Shown here piece by piece: positions 53,537 through 63,750 of a stretch of DNA of 64,000 bases. The notes below the pieces were generated by a model, which saw nothing but the letters and a program-made list of their open reading frames with translations, was not told the origin of the DNA and did no database searches. The DNA comes from Cellulosimicrobium cellulans (GTDB lineage Bacteria; Actinomycetota; Actinomycetes; Actinomycetales; Cellulomonadaceae). The translations under genes were made by a program, and so were the position numbers. Within the stretch, counting starts at the first letter, position 1; every line of letters starts with the position of its first letter. The DNA lies in assembly GCF_024124905.1 (NCBI RefSeq), contig NZ_JAMXST010000002.1:496001-560000 (forward strand), given 5' to 3'.

Positions 53537-55840
53537 TCAGCCGACGGTGCAGGACGCGCCGTTCAGCGTGAAGGCCGTCGGCTCGTCGTTGGTCCCCGAG
53601 TGGGAGCCGTTGAAGCCGATCTCGACGCTCGCGCCCGCGCCCAGCGTGGTGTTCCACGCCGCCGGGGTCACGGTCACCGTCGAGCCGGTCTGCGCGTACT
53701 GCGCGGACCAGCCCTGGGTGATGCTCTGACCGTCCGGGAAGTCGAAGGTCAGGGTCCAGCTCTGCAGCGCCTGGGCCGAGTCGTTGGTGATCCGGATCGA
53801 GCCGGTGAATCCCGTGTTCCAGGAGCTCGCCGTGTAGGCGACGGTGCAGGTCCCGGCGGGCTGGCCGCCGTCCTCGTCCGTCTCGCCGGTCACGGTGCCG
53901 GACGTGGCCGAGAGGTTGCCCGCCGCGTCGACCGCGCGCACCGCGTAGACGTGCGCGGTGCCCGCGGTGAGGCCGGTGTCGGTGAACGACGTCGCGGCGA
54001 CCTCGGCGACCTGGGTCCCGTCGCGGAACACGCGGTAGCCGGTCACGCCGGTGTCGTCCGTGGACGCGTTCCACGCGAGCGCGACCGTGGACGTCGTGGT
54101 GCCGGTGACCCGCAGCCCGGTCGGGGCGGACGGCGGCTGGTCGTCACCGCCCGAGCCGTCGTCCTCGTCCGTGGTCACGGTGAGCGGCGCGGACGCGGCG
54201 GAGACGTTGCCCGCGGCGTCGCGCGCCCGGACCGTCACGGCGTAGGACGTGCCCGCCTCGAGACCGGTGACGGTGAACGAGGTCGTGGAGGTCGTGCCCA
54301 CGGCCGCGCCGTCGACGAGCACGGTGTATCCCGTGACGCCACGGTCGTCGGTGGACGCGGTCCAGCTCACGCTCGCCGACGTGGTCGTGGTCGCGCCCGC
54401 CGTGAGGCCCGTCGGCACCGACGGCGCGGTGGTGTCCGCGGGGCCGCCGGTCCCGTCGCCCTCGATGGCCGGGTAGGCGTTCTCGACGAGCATCCGGAAC
54501 TGGGACTCGAACCACTGGCCCGCGAGCGGGGCGTCGGGCAGGGCGCCGGTGAGCTGGTTGGAGAGCTTGGGCGAGACGAACGTCGGGTCGCACATGCGGT
54601 CGAACCGCTTGCCCTGGTCGTTCGGGATGTCGGACGACGCGCCGTCGGACTCGCCCGGAGGCTTGACCCACACGTACGCGTGCAGGTGCGACTCGGGGAA
54701 GCCCGCGGGCGAGGCCTGCGGGCGCTCGCCGATCCCGGCGCCGGCCGGGTTGCACCAGGCGCCACGGTGGATCCGCCGGTCGACGCGCGACTCGTCCACG
54801 TAGGTGTTGAGGTTCGTCGACGTGCTCACCGCCGTCGGGCGGTCGGCGCCGCCCCAGCCGTTGCGCGAGGTGTCGATGAGCATGCCGATCGACGTCGGGA
54901 AGCCCTCCGCCACGAGCAGGTCGTAGAGGTGCGCGGTCCAGTCGGCCTCGTCGAAGTCGGCGTTCCACTCGTAGAAGCTCGCCGAGCGCACGGGCGTGCT
55001 GCCGAGCTGGACGTCCTCGAGGAACGGCTCGTGCAGCGGCGTGGAGTTGGCCGTGTTCGTGACGAAGCCCGCGACCGACGCGTAGCCCGCCTCCGTCGAC
55101 AGCACGACCTCCTTGAAGAGCTTCGCCGCCGGGCCTCCGTTGCTCGGCCAGCCGAGCCAGCCGGCGTGCGCCGCGTCGATGTAGGAGTAGACGTTGCCGA
55201 CGGCGTGGAGAGCGTCCAGCGCGTACGCCACGCCCTCGCGGTAGTACGGCGCGGACGCCTGGCAGTCGGGCGTGCTGATGTTGGTGACGAGGTTCGGCAG
55301 CGAGTCCGGCTCGATCGTCGCGACGACGCGCAGGTCCTCGTAGGCCGGGTCGTCGAGGATGTCGGCGATGACGTCGATGTACTCGGTCTTGTACCGCGCC
55401 ATGTCCGTGGCGTTCGGCTTGAGCTCGCCGTTGGACGCGAGCGCGTAGCAGTCGCGACCGGGCAGGTCGTAGATCACGAGGTTGAAGACCATCGGCACGC
55501 CGGGCTGCTTCTGCTCGATCGCGGCGTCGAGGTGGTGCCGCAGGCCCGGGCCGTCGGCGTTGCCCTCGATCGCGCTGATGCGGTCCATCCAGACCGCGGT
55601 GGGCTCGTCGGCGATCGCCCGCATGCGGGACCCGAGGTCGCCGCCGGCGCGGTCGGCGGCGGCCTCGACGTTGGCGGACCAGAAGTCGTTGACGTACTGC
55701 GTGGCACCGGCGAACGGGTTGCTCACGCGTGGCTCGGCGGCGTTCGCCGGCGCGGCGGTCGCGACCAGCGGGGCGGCGAGCAGCACGAGCGACGCGGCGA
55801 CGGCCGCGCCCCTGCGCGGTCGGCTGGATCGGGATGGCAC
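53537..55840 (-). CDS. Secreted GH6 cellobiohydrolase/cellulase with two fibronectin III domains and CBM2
   Basis: 767 aa. A signal peptide (about 1-36, ending APANAAE) is followed by GH6 (about 40-460) with [50 protein letters not shown] and [10 protein letters not shown]. The extended loops and length match exo-acting Cel6B-type enzymes. Two FnIII modules (about 468-555, 562-648) and a CBM2 (about 662-767) follow. GTG 55840 has GGAGG at 5-base spacing. A GAAACGTTTA site lies 103 bp upstream. The last FnIII and CBM2 share a near-identical sequence with the GH10 gene. Confidence 0.94.
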   Translation of the reverse strand: MPSRSSRPRRGAAVAASLVLLAAPLVATAAPANAAEPRVSNPFAGATQYVNDFWSANVEAAADRAGGDLGSRMRAIADEPTAVWMDRISAIEGNADGPGLRHHLDAAIEQKQPGVPMVFNLVIYDLPGRDCYALASNGELKPNATDMARYKTEYIDVIADILDDPAYEDLRVVATIEPDSLPNLVTNISTPDCQASAPYYREGVAYALDALHAVGNVYSYIDAAHAGWLGWPSNGGPAAKLFKEVVLSTEAGYASVAGFVTNTANSTPLHEPFLEDVQLGSTPVRSASFYEWNADFDEADWTAHLYDLLVAEGFPTSIGMLIDTSRNGWGGADRPTAVSTSTNLNTYVDESRVDRRIHRGAWCNPAGAGIGERPQASPAGFPESHLHAYVWVKPPGESDGASSDIPNDQGKRFDRMCDPTFVSPKLSNQLTGALPDAPLAGQWFESQFRMLVENAYPAIEGDGTGGPADTTAPSVPTGLTAGATTTTSASVSWTASTDDRGVTGYTVLVDGAAVGTTSTTSFTVTGLEAGTSYAVTVRARDAAGNVSAASAPLTVTTDEDDGSGGDDQPPSAPTGLRVTGTTTSTVALAWNASTDDTGVTGYRVFRDGTQVAEVAATSFTDTGLTAGTAHVYAVRAVDAAGNLSATSGTVTGETDEDGGQPAGTCTVAYTASSWNTGFTGSIRITNDSAQALQSWTLTFDFPDGQSITQGWSAQYAQTGSTVTVTPAAWNTTLGAGASVEIGFNGSHSGTNDEPTAFTLNGASCTVG

Positions 55841-55942
55841 GTGGTCCTCCAAGGGTCCGGGAGCGCGGACGGGTCCGCGCACCGGGCGGCTCTGCCCGGC
55901 GGGGACAACGTGACGAACGAGGGCCGTCGTCGGCTACCGCCT

Positions 55943-55952
55943 GAAACGTTTA
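55943..55952. promoter_or_regulatory. Candidate LacI-family operator upstream of the GH6 gene
   Basis: GAAACGTTTA (one change from the perfect palindrome), 103 bp before the GH6 start. It overlaps the stop codon of the LacI gene. Confidence 0.6.
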
Positions 55953-57056
55953 GGCGCTCCGGGGTGGCGCCGTCGTGCCCCGCAGGAGGAGGCGGGCGGC
56001 GGGGCGCTCGCGGTCGACGGCCGGACGGGTCGCGGCCGGGTCGGCGTCGGGGCGTGCGACCGGGCGTCCGAGGCCCAGGCGCGCGACGACGACATCGGCG
56101 ACGTGCGCACCGAGCCGCTCGAACGGCCGGTGCACGGCGGTGAGCGCGGGGGCGACGAGCCGGCACGTCGCGGAGTCCTCGCCGGACAGCACCGACAGGT
56201 CCCACGGCACCTCGAGCCCCTGGCTCCGGCCCGCCTCGAGCACGGCGAGCGCGGTGACGTCCGTGTCGGTGAGCACGGCGGTGGGGCGCGCGTCGTGCGC
56301 CACCAGCCGCGCCGCACGCGTGCGGGTCTCCTCCCACGTGCGGCACTCGACGACGTCGACCCGGGTCTCCGGGCCGCCCGCGTCGCGCGCCGCCGCGACC
56401 ACGGCGCGGGCCTGCTCGTCCTGCGCGTCCGAGACGAGGACCGCGATCCGGCGGTGGCCGAGCTCGACGAGGTAGCGGGCCGCGCGCGCGTCCGCGTCGC
56501 CCGCGAACCAGGTCCGCGCGCCCGGCGCGTCGGCGTCGGCCGGGCCGGGAGCGACCTGGACGAGCGGGATCGAGGCCTCGCGGGCCACCCGGACCCGCGG
56601 GTCGCGCGCGTGGGCGTCGACCACGACGTACGCCGCGTGCCGCCGCTCGGACCAGCCCGTCTCGAGCTCCCGGGCACCCTCGTCGCGGTCGCCCGTGACC
56701 TCGATGCCGAGGGCGAGGTCGTGCTCCGCGAGGACGGTGCGCATGCCCGCGGCGAGCGCGAGGGCGCGGGTCGGACCGGCGGCTCCCTCGGTCGCGTGCA
56801 CGACCTGGAGCGCCACGCTGCGCGCGCTCGTGCGCAGCGAGCGGGCGGCCACGCTCGGCCGCCAACCGAGGTCGGCAGCGGTGCGCAGGACGTGCCGGCG
56901 GGTGCGCTCGGACACTCCGGGGCGGCCGTTGAGGGCGTAGGAGACGACGGCGATCGACACCCCTGCCGCGCGCGCGACGTCGGTGATCGTGGTGCGCCGT
57001 GCACCCGGGTCGGCGCCACGGTGCGAGGCCGGGTGTGCGGACGAGTTGGTGGTCAC
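55950..57056 (-). CDS. LacI-family transcriptional repressor, likely cellulose-utilisation regulator
   Basis: 368 aa. The LacI HTH is at residues 16-65 (TTITDVARAAGVSIAVVSYALNG-type, with the hinge helix near NGRPGVSERT). A periplasmic-binding-protein-like sensor follows (about 75-345), with DAYVVVDAH-type and VLTDTDVTALAVLE segments. It is probably a CelR/CebR-type repressor responding to cellobiose-like sugars. The recognition sequence core AAACGTTT found near three cellulase genes fits LacI-family operators. GTG 57056 has GGGAG 3 bases upstream. It is divergent from the 921-aa sensor gene, 80 bp away. Confidence 0.92.
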   Translation of the reverse strand: MTTNSSAHPASHRGADPGARRTTITDVARAAGVSIAVVSYALNGRPGVSERTRRHVLRTAADLGWRPSVAARSLRTSARSVALQVVHATEGAAGPTRALALAAGMRTVLAEHDLALGIEVTGDRDEGARELETGWSERRHAAYVVVDAHARDPRVRVAREASIPLVQVAPGPADADAPGARTWFAGDADARAARYLVELGHRRIAVLVSDAQDEQARAVVAAARDAGGPETRVDVVECRTWEETRTRAARLVAHDARPTAVLTDTDVTALAVLEAGRSQGLEVPWDLSVLSGEDSATCRLVAPALTAVHRPFERLGAHVADVVVARLGLGRPVARPDADPAATRPAVDRERPAARLLLRGTTAPPRSA

Positions 57057-57136
57057 GCTCCCACACTGTGCCCGGTTTGGGTGCATGATGCCTACCAGGA
57101 CTCGGTGACGATGACGTGACGAGGACGGTGACGAGG

Positions 57137-59902
57137 ATGTCGACGGACGCGACGAGGCGCCCGAGACAGGCGGGGGAGCACCTGACGTTCGGTGTGCTGT
57201 GCCCCGTGGTCGGAGGGTTCTACTTCGGGAGGTCCCTGGCGGGGATCGCCCGGGTCCTGCGGGCGCACGGGCACCGGGTGGTCGCTCTCCAGACCTACCC
57301 GGCGGACCTCGACCGCGACGAGTTCCCGGGCCCACCGGGCCGCAGGCCCCTGCTCGGGCGCTCGTCGTTCGACGGGTTCGTCGTGATGACCACGGCGCTC
57401 GCGGACGCCGAGCTGCGCGAGCTCGACGCGTCGGGCGTCCCGCTGGTGCTCCTGGGGGTGCGCGCGGACGGGCTGCGCGCGCCGGCGGTGTCGCCCGACA
57501 ACGCCGGAGGCGTGCGCGCCGCCGTCGACCACCTCGTGGAGCACGGCCACACCCGCATCGGCTTCGTCGGCAACACCGAGCAGCGCGACACGCTCGAGCG
57601 CTACGACGCGTACCGCGCGGCGCTGGCCGCGCACGACCTGGCCTTCTCGCCCTCGTGGGTCTACCGCACGCGCGACAACCAGGAGGCGAGCGCCGAGGCC
57701 GCCGCGCGGCGGCTCGCCTCCCGGGGCCTGCCGACGACGGCGACGCTCGCCGCGACCGACCGCAACGCGATCGGCTTCATGCGGGGCCTGCAGGCCAGCG
57801 GGTTCGAGCTGCCCGCGGAGCAGGCCGTGGTGGGGTTCGACCACGCCGACTCGGGAGCGCGGTCGCGGCCCCGGCTGTCGACCGTCGACCCGCTGCACGA
57901 CCAGGTCGGCGAGCGGGTCGCCGAGCTGCTTGTCGCGCGGGCGCGCGGGGAGAACGTCGGCCGGGAGCACCGGCTGGGTCGGGCGGCCCTGATCCGGCGC
58001 GAGTCGTGCGGGTGCCTGGAGGGCACGCAGGGCGAGCTCATCGGCGCTCCGGCCGCGCGGGCCGCCCTGGCGGCGCCCGCGGACCCGGCCCGGCCCCTCG
58101 ACGAGGTGGCCCGGGTGGTCTTCGCGTCCGTCCTGGAGCGGTCCGAGGTGCGCGGGGTCCTGCGGCGGCGCGGGTCGGACGGCGGCCAGCGCCCGGCCCC
58201 GGTCGACGCCTGGCTCCTGGTGCTGCGGCACCTGCTCCGGGGGGCCGCCGACACGGGCGTGGTCCCGCCGGCGGCGGCCCTGCGCTCGCTCGCGGACCGC
58301 ACCGCGGCGCTGCGCCCGTCGCAGGAGGCGCTCGAGCAGATCGTGCCCGCGCTGGAGGCCGAGGTCGCCGCGCTCGTGCGGGACGTGCGACGGCGTCGCC
58401 CGGGGTCGCGCGCGTCCCAGCTCGGTCGCACGGTGCTGTCGCGCGGGGCCCACCGAGACCTCCCGGCGGGCTCCGCGGTCGCGCGGGCCGACGCCGTCCG
58501 GGCGACCGCGGCCGAGGTGGTGGTCGCCGTCGCCCGCGGGTGCGCGCACGGGGCCGTGGCGCGCACGGGGCGGCTCGAGCAGGACCTGGTGGACCTCTAC
58601 GAGGTCGACCTGGGCCTGCTGCGGGGCGACGGCGAGGGCCTGCGGCGCCTCGACTGGCTGCCGCGCGGGGTGGGCGGCACGGCGGCGCTCGCGCTGTGGG
58701 AGGACCTCGACGGCGACCCGGGGCGCCGCGTGCTGCGGGTCGTGGGTGCGCGCGGCGGGGGGACGGCCGTGGAGCGGCTCGTGGGGTCGGTCCTCCCGAC
58801 CGCGCAGTTCCCTCCCCGCGAGCTCCTCGACCCGCGCTCGCTCACGGTCGTCGCGCCGGTCGCGTTCGGTCGCTCCGACTGGGGGTTCCTCGTGGTGGGC
58901 GGCCTCGTGGACACGCGCACGACGAGCACCCGTGAGCGGTACAACCACTGGGCGGCCATGCTCGCCGTCGCGCTGGACCGCGAGGCCCTGGTCACGTCGC
59001 TGCAGGAGCAGCGGCACGCGCTCGCGGACTCGGCCGAGCGCGTGCGCGAGCTGGCGCTCGAGGTCGAGGCGGGCGCCGAGCGCGCCGCGCTCGTGTCCAT
59101 CGCGTCCCACGACGGCACGTGGGACTGGGACGTCGAGACGGGCACCGTGCGCTGGTCGCCGGCGTGGGCGCGCATCGTCGGCTGCGACGTGGCCGACCTC
59201 AGGGACGACCCCGAGGAGTGGCTCGGCCGCGTGCACCCGGACGACCGTCAGGCGGTGCACGCCGCCGTCGCCGCGCAGCTCGCGGGCACGACCGAGCCCC
59301 TCGACGTCGAGCACCGGCTGCGGTGCGCCGACGGCGAGCACGTGCGGGTCCGGTGCCGTGCGGTGACCGTGCACGACGCCGGCGGGCGCCCGGCTCGCAT
59401 GGTCGGCGCGCTCGCCGTGCTGTCCGACGTCGAGCGCTACCGCAGCGAGCTGCGCGAGCGGGCGCTCGTCGACCCCGACTCGGGCGTGCTGCACCGCACC
59501 CTCTTCGTCGACCGGCTCGAGCAGGCGATCGCACGCGGCGCGCGGGTCCCGGGGTACGGCGCGCACGTGCTCGCCGTCGGGCTCGACACGCCGCCGACGG
59601 TCCCCGCGCTGCACCGGCTCGGCGGCGTGCTGGGCGCGGCGGGCTCGCTGTGCGCGCTGGCGCCGACGGACCTCGTCGTGCTCCTCGATGGCGTGTCCGA
59701 CGACGCCGCGCGCCACGCGGCGGTGCGCGCGGCCGGGGCGTGCGGGTCGGCCGTCGTCGAGCACCTGGGGGACGTCACGGGGGCGCCGGACGCGCTCGAG
59801 GTGCTGCGGCGCGCCGGGGTGGCGCTCGCGCGTCGGCGGGCGCGCGCGCACGGCGCGGTCGTCCCGTGGTCGGCACAGGCCGAAACGTTTCGTGCGTTGT
59901 GA
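57137..59902 (+). CDS. LacI-type sugar-sensor domain fused to PAS and degenerate GGDEF-like domain
   Basis: 921 aa, no HTH and no signal peptide. Residues about 22-300 form a LacI/periplasmic-binding-like sensor: LCPVVGGFYFGRSLAGIARVL, GFVGNTEQRD, ATDRNAIGFM and a C-terminal RRESCGC that ends the sugar-binding fold. A central part (about 310-640) of unknown, partly helical and GAF-like sequence follows. A PAS domain (about 650-765) has GTWDWDVETGTVRWSPAW. The last 150 residues follow a GGDEF-like outline (DPDSGVLHRTLFVDRLEQAI), but the catalytic GGDEF signature is missing. It probably senses sugar and signals by protein contact. ATG 57137 is chosen over the in-frame GTGs at 57116/57128. Confidence 0.85.
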   Translation: MSTDATRRPRQAGEHLTFGVLCPVVGGFYFGRSLAGIARVLRAHGHRVVALQTYPADLDRDEFPGPPGRRPLLGRSSFDGFVVMTTALADAELRELDASGVPLVLLGVRADGLRAPAVSPDNAGGVRAAVDHLVEHGHTRIGFVGNTEQRDTLERYDAYRAALAAHDLAFSPSWVYRTRDNQEASAEAAARRLASRGLPTTATLAATDRNAIGFMRGLQASGFELPAEQAVVGFDHADSGARSRPRLSTVDPLHDQVGERVAELLVARARGENVGREHRLGRAALIRRESCGCLEGTQGELIGAPAARAALAAPADPARPLDEVARVVFASVLERSEVRGVLRRRGSDGGQRPAPVDAWLLVLRHLLRGAADTGVVPPAAALRSLADRTAALRPSQEALEQIVPALEAEVAALVRDVRRRRPGSRASQLGRTVLSRGAHRDLPAGSAVARADAVRATAAEVVVAVARGCAHGAVARTGRLEQDLVDLYEVDLGLLRGDGEGLRRLDWLPRGVGGTAALALWEDLDGDPGRRVLRVVGARGGGTAVERLVGSVLPTAQFPPRELLDPRSLTVVAPVAFGRSDWGFLVVGGLVDTRTTSTRERYNHWAAMLAVALDREALVTSLQEQRHALADSAERVRELALEVEAGAERAALVSIASHDGTWDWDVETGTVRWSPAWARIVGCDVADLRDDPEEWLGRVHPDDRQAVHAAVAAQLAGTTEPLDVEHRLRCADGEHVRVRCRAVTVHDAGGRPARMVGALAVLSDVERYRSELRERALVDPDSGVLHRTLFVDRLEQAIARGARVPGYGAHVLAVGLDTPPTVPALHRLGGVLGAAGSLCALAPTDLVVLLDGVSDDAARHAAVRAAGACGSAVVEHLGDVTGAPDALEVLRRAGVALARRRARAHGAVVPWSAQAETFRAL
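59881..59892. promoter_or_regulatory. Candidate LacI-family operator upstream of the GH48 gene
   Basis: CGAAACGTTTCG, a perfect 12-bp palindrome, 115 bp before the GH48 start and inside the last codons of the sensor gene. Confidence 0.68.
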
Positions 59903-60006
59903 GAGCCCGGCGCTCCCGCCGAGAGTCGATCGACCCGCGGAGGTGGGGCGCCGACGACGGCGCTCCCGTGACGCCGCCGCGGGGCTCGACGACGAGAGGG
60001 AGCACG

Positions 60007-62718
60007 ATGCCACGCACGTCCCGGCGCGCAGCGCCACCACCCACCGCCCCGCACGCTCGGGCCGCACGGCGCCGCGCGACGGCGGCGGCGATCGCCGCGG
60101 GCGTCGCGCTCGCGGCCCTCGCCGCGGTCCCGCCGGCGAGCGCGGACCCGGCCCCGTCCACGTCGGCCGACGCGGTCGCGGCGCCCGGCGACGGCGAGTA
60201 CACCCAGCGGTTCCTCGAGCTGTACGCGAAGATCCACGACCCGGCGAACGGGTACTTCTCGCCCCAGGGCATCCCGTACCACGCGGTCGAGACGCTCATG
60301 GTCGAGGCGCCGGACTACGGCCACGAGACGACGTCGGAGGCGTACTCCTTCTGGCTGTGGCTCGAGACGTCGTACGGCCAGGTGACCGGCGACTGGGAGC
60401 CGTTCAACCACGCGTGGGACACGCTCGAGGCGTACATGATCCCCACCACGGAGAACCAGCCCACCAACGGCGCGTACGACCCGGCCAAGCCCGCGACGTA
60501 CGCGCCGGAGTTCAACCACCCGAGCCAGTACCCGTCGCAGCTCGACTCCTCGGTGTCCGTCGGCTCCGACCCGATCGGTGCCGAGCTGCGCTCGACCTAC
60601 GGCACGCCCGAGGTCTACGGCATGCACTGGCTCGCCGACGTCGACAACGTCTACGGGTTCGGCGCCGCACCCGGCTCGTCGGCGCTGCTCGGGCCGGACC
60701 ACGAGGGCACGTCGTACATCAACACGTTCCAGCGCGGGCCGCAGGAGTCCGTCTGGGAGACGGTGCCCCAGCCGTCGATCGACGACTTCTCCTACGGCGG
60801 CGAGAACGGCTACCTCGACCTCTTCACGGGCGACGCGTCGTACGCGAAGCAGTGGAAGTACACCAACGCGCCCGACGCCGACGCGCGCGCGGTCGAGGCG
60901 GCCTACTGGGCCAACAAATTCGCGACCGAGCAGGGCCAGCCCGAGGCCGTCGCGGACACGGTCGGCAAGGCCTCGAAGATGGGCGACTACCTGCGCTACG
61001 CGCTGTTCGACAAGTACTTCAAGACGCCGGGCTGCGAGTCCACGTCGTGCGCCGCGGGGTCGGGCCGGAGCAGCGCGCACTACCTGCTGTCCTGGTACTA
61101 CGCGTGGGGCGGGGCGCTCGACACGTCCGGCCCGTGGGCCTGGCGCATCGGGTCGAGCCACGCCCACTTCGGGTACCAGAACCCGATGGCGGCCTGGGCG
61201 CTCGCGAACGACCCCGCGCTCCAGCCGGCCTCGCCCACGGCGAGCGACGACTGGGGCACGAGCCTCGACCGCCAGATCGAGCTCTTCCAGTGGCTCCAGT
61301 CGCCCGAGGGCGGGATCGCGGGCGGCAGCACGAACTCGTGGGACGGCCACTACGCCGACCGCCCCGACGACGTCGCGACCTTCTACGGCATGGCGTACAC
61401 CGAGGCGCCCGTCTACCACGACCCGCCGTCCAACTCGTGGATGGGCATGCAGGGCTGGGGCGTCGAGCGCATCGCGCAGCTCTACGAGGAGACCGGCGAC
61501 GAGCGCGCCGAGGCGATCCTCGACAAGTGGGTGCCGTGGGTGATCGACCACGTCACCGTCACGGACGACTCCTGGCAGATCCCGTCCAACCTCGCGTGGT
61601 CGGGCCAGCCCGACGACTGGGACCCCCAGAACCCGGGGGACAACGCGGGCCTGAGCGTCGAGGTGACGGGCTACGGCCAGGACGTCGGCGTCGCCGGCGC
61701 GCTCGCCCGCTCGCTCATGTACTACGCGGCCGGCGGCGAGGGGCCGCAGCACGACGCGGCGCAGCAGGTCGCGCGCGACCTGCTCGACGCGATCTGGGAG
61801 CAGAACAGCGACCCGGTCGGCGTCGCGACGACCGAGACGCGCGCCGACTACGCGCGCTTCGACGACGTCCTGACGTCGACCACGGGCGACGGGACCTACG
61901 TGCCGGCCGGGTGGACGGGGACCATGCCGAACGGCGACGTCATCGAGCCCGGTGCGTCGTTCCTCGACCTGCGGTCGTTCTACCTCGACGACCCGGACTG
62001 GTCGAAGGTCCAGGCGCACCTCGACGGCGGGCCGGCGCCCGAGTTCACCTACCACCGGTTCTGGGCCCAGACCGCCGTCGCGACGGCGCTCGCCGACTAC
62101 GACCGCCTGTTCGGCGAGGACGTCCCCACCGAGCCGGACACCGAGTCGCCCACGACGCCGACCGACCTCGCCGTGACGGGGACGACGGCGACGACCGCGT
62201 CGCTGTCGTGGACGGCCTCGACGGACGACGTCCGCGTCGTCGCGTACGACGTGCTGCGCGACGGGGAGGTCGTCGGCTCCACGGCGCGCACGACCTACAC
62301 GGACGAGGACCTCGCGCCCGAGACCACGTACCGGTACACGGTGCGGGCACGCGACGCGGCCGGGAACATCTCGCCGGTGTCGGTCGCCGCCGAGGCGACG
62401 ACGCTCGCGGACGACGGCGGGCCCGAGCCCGGCGCCTGCACCGCGACCTTTGCGACGCGCGGGTCGTGGCAGGGCGGGTACCAGGGCGAGGTCACGGTCA
62501 CGGCGGGCCCGTCCGGGCTCTCCGGCTGGACCGTGTCGCTCGACCTCGCGCCCGGCGGCCTCTCGCAGGCGTGGAACGCGACGACGAGCGTGAGCGGGAG
62601 CGTCCTGACCGCGACGGACGTCGGCTGGAACGGCACGCTCGCCGCCGGTGCGACGACGTCGTTCGGGTTCATCGGCACGGGCGCGCCGCCGTCGTCAGCG
62701 ACGGTCGCGTGCGGCTGA
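60007..62718 (+). CDS. Secreted GH48 reducing-end cellobiohydrolase with fibronectin III and CBM2
   Basis: 903 aa. A long basic signal peptide (about 1-46, ending PPASADP) is followed by GH48 (about 60-690): the proton donor lies in GHETTSEAYSFWLWLE, with FNHPSQYPSQLD, HWLADVDN, FQRGPQESVWETVPQP and TYHRFWAQTAVATALADYDRLFG. One FnIII (about 712-795) and a C-terminal CBM2 (about 805-903) follow. GH48 enzymes are processive cellulases that start at reducing ends and are key in bacterial crystalline-cellulose systems. The palindrome at 59881-59892 points to LacI-type control with GH9 and GH6. Confidence 0.96.
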   Translation: MPRTSRRAAPPPTAPHARAARRRATAAAIAAGVALAALAAVPPASADPAPSTSADAVAAPGDGEYTQRFLELYAKIHDPANGYFSPQGIPYHAVETLMVEAPDYGHETTSEAYSFWLWLETSYGQVTGDWEPFNHAWDTLEAYMIPTTENQPTNGAYDPAKPATYAPEFNHPSQYPSQLDSSVSVGSDPIGAELRSTYGTPEVYGMHWLADVDNVYGFGAAPGSSALLGPDHEGTSYINTFQRGPQESVWETVPQPSIDDFSYGGENGYLDLFTGDASYAKQWKYTNAPDADARAVEAAYWANKFATEQGQPEAVADTVGKASKMGDYLRYALFDKYFKTPGCESTSCAAGSGRSSAHYLLSWYYAWGGALDTSGPWAWRIGSSHAHFGYQNPMAAWALANDPALQPASPTASDDWGTSLDRQIELFQWLQSPEGGIAGGSTNSWDGHYADRPDDVATFYGMAYTEAPVYHDPPSNSWMGMQGWGVERIAQLYEETGDERAEAILDKWVPWVIDHVTVTDDSWQIPSNLAWSGQPDDWDPQNPGDNAGLSVEVTGYGQDVGVAGALARSLMYYAAGGEGPQHDAAQQVARDLLDAIWEQNSDPVGVATTETRADYARFDDVLTSTTGDGTYVPAGWTGTMPNGDVIEPGASFLDLRSFYLDDPDWSKVQAHLDGGPAPEFTYHRFWAQTAVATALADYDRLFGEDVPTEPDTESPTTPTDLAVTGTTATTASLSWTASTDDVRVVAYDVLRDGEVVGSTARTTYTDEDLAPETTYRYTVRARDAAGNISPVSVAAEATTLADDGGPEPGACTATFATRGSWQGGYQGEVTVTAGPSGLSGWTVSLDLAPGGLSQAWNATTSVSGSVLTATDVGWNGTLAAGATTSFGFIGTGAPPSSATVACG

Positions 62719-62743
62719 TACCCGGCTGACACAGCGGTGAGGC

Positions 62744-62782
62744 GGTCCGCCTCCCGGTGCTCACAGCGCCGGGAGGCGGACC
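62744..62782. terminator. Bidirectional terminator between GH48 and tesB
   Basis: 14-bp perfect stem (62744-62757 with 62769-62782). It overlaps the last codons of the minus-strand tesB gene. Confidence 0.75.
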
Positions 62783-63717
62783 ATGCCCTCCTGCGCGATG
62801 GACGCGACGAGCGTCCCGTCCTGCGCGAACACGCGCGCCGCGCCGAGCCCGCGGCCGCCCTGGGCGCTCGACGCCGACTGCACGTAGAGCAGCCACTCGT
62901 CGACCCGTGCGTCGCGGTGCCACCACATGGCGTGGTCGAGGCTCGCGATCGACAGGTCCGGCGTGACCCAGCTAGTGCCCGACTCGCGCAGGATCGGCTC
63001 GAGCATCACCTGGTCGCACGCGTACGCCATGAGCGCGCGGTGCAGCAGCTGGTCGTCCCCCACGTCGCCGCGCGCCCGCATCCAGACCATCTGGTGGTCC
63101 TTGGGCTCGTGGTCGGGGCCGAGGTAGAGCGAACCGCCCACGTGCCGCAGCTCGAACGCCGAGTGGTGGGACCAGAAGCGCGCGATCGGATGGTCGATGC
63201 CGCCGAGCACGTCGAGCGCGGACGGCACGTCCTCCGGGGCGGGGGCGTCGGGCATCGGCGACGAGTGCTCGATGCCGCCCTGGTCCTCCTGGAACGACGC
63301 GATCATCGAGAGGATCGGCTTGCCGTGCTGGATCGCGTGCGTCCGGCGCGCGCTGAACGACCGTCCGTCGCGCAGCCGCTCGACCGCGAAGTCGATCGGC
63401 ACGTCGAGGCCGCCGGGCCGCAGGAAGTAGCCGTGCAGCGAGTGGGGGAGGCGCCCGTCCGGCACCGTGCGCCCTGCGGCGAGGACGGCCTGCGCGAGCA
63501 CCTGGCCGCCGTAGACCCGGCCCGTCGGCTGGTGCACGCTCTCGCCGCGGAAGTGCTCGGGGTCGGCGGCCGACCCGTCGCCGTCGCCGACGCGCTCGAG
63601 GCGCAGGACGTCGAGGAGGTGGTTCAGCGGGTTGGGGACCTGCTCGCGCGGGGCGGCGTCCGACGTCGGGCCGGGGGAGGTCGGGGAGGTCGACGGCGGC
63701 GTGGGCTCGGGGGTCAC
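62761..63717 (-). CDS. tesB: Acyl-CoA thioesterase II (TesB)
   Basis: 318 aa. Double hot-dog fold. The N-terminal half has FRGESVHQPTGRVYGGQVLAQA and LHGYFLRPGG; the middle motif is IQHGKPILSMIASFQ. The C-terminal half has YACDQVMLEPI and ASLDHAMWWHRD, matching the catalytic Asp region (LDH) of TesB. It hydrolyses medium- and long-chain acyl-CoA. The start GTG has GGAGC 7 bases upstream; a Pro/Ser-rich leader of about 28 residues precedes the fold. It follows the truncated haemoglobin gene by 33 bp and may be cotranscribed with it. Confidence 0.92.
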   Translation of the reverse strand: MTPEPTPPSTSPTSPGPTSDAAPREQVPNPLNHLLDVLRLERVGDGDGSAADPEHFRGESVHQPTGRVYGGQVLAQAVLAAGRTVPDGRLPHSLHGYFLRPGGLDVPIDFAVERLRDGRSFSARRTHAIQHGKPILSMIASFQEDQGGIEHSSPMPDAPAPEDVPSALDVLGGIDHPIARFWSHHSAFELRHVGGSLYLGPDHEPKDHQMVWMRARGDVGDDQLLHRALMAYACDQVMLEPILRESGTSWVTPDLSIASLDHAMWWHRDARVDEWLLYVQSASSAQGGRGLGAARVFAQDGTLVASIAQEGMVRLPAL

Positions 63718-63750
63718 GGGTGGGGCTCCTTCGCTCGGGCGGCGGGTCGG

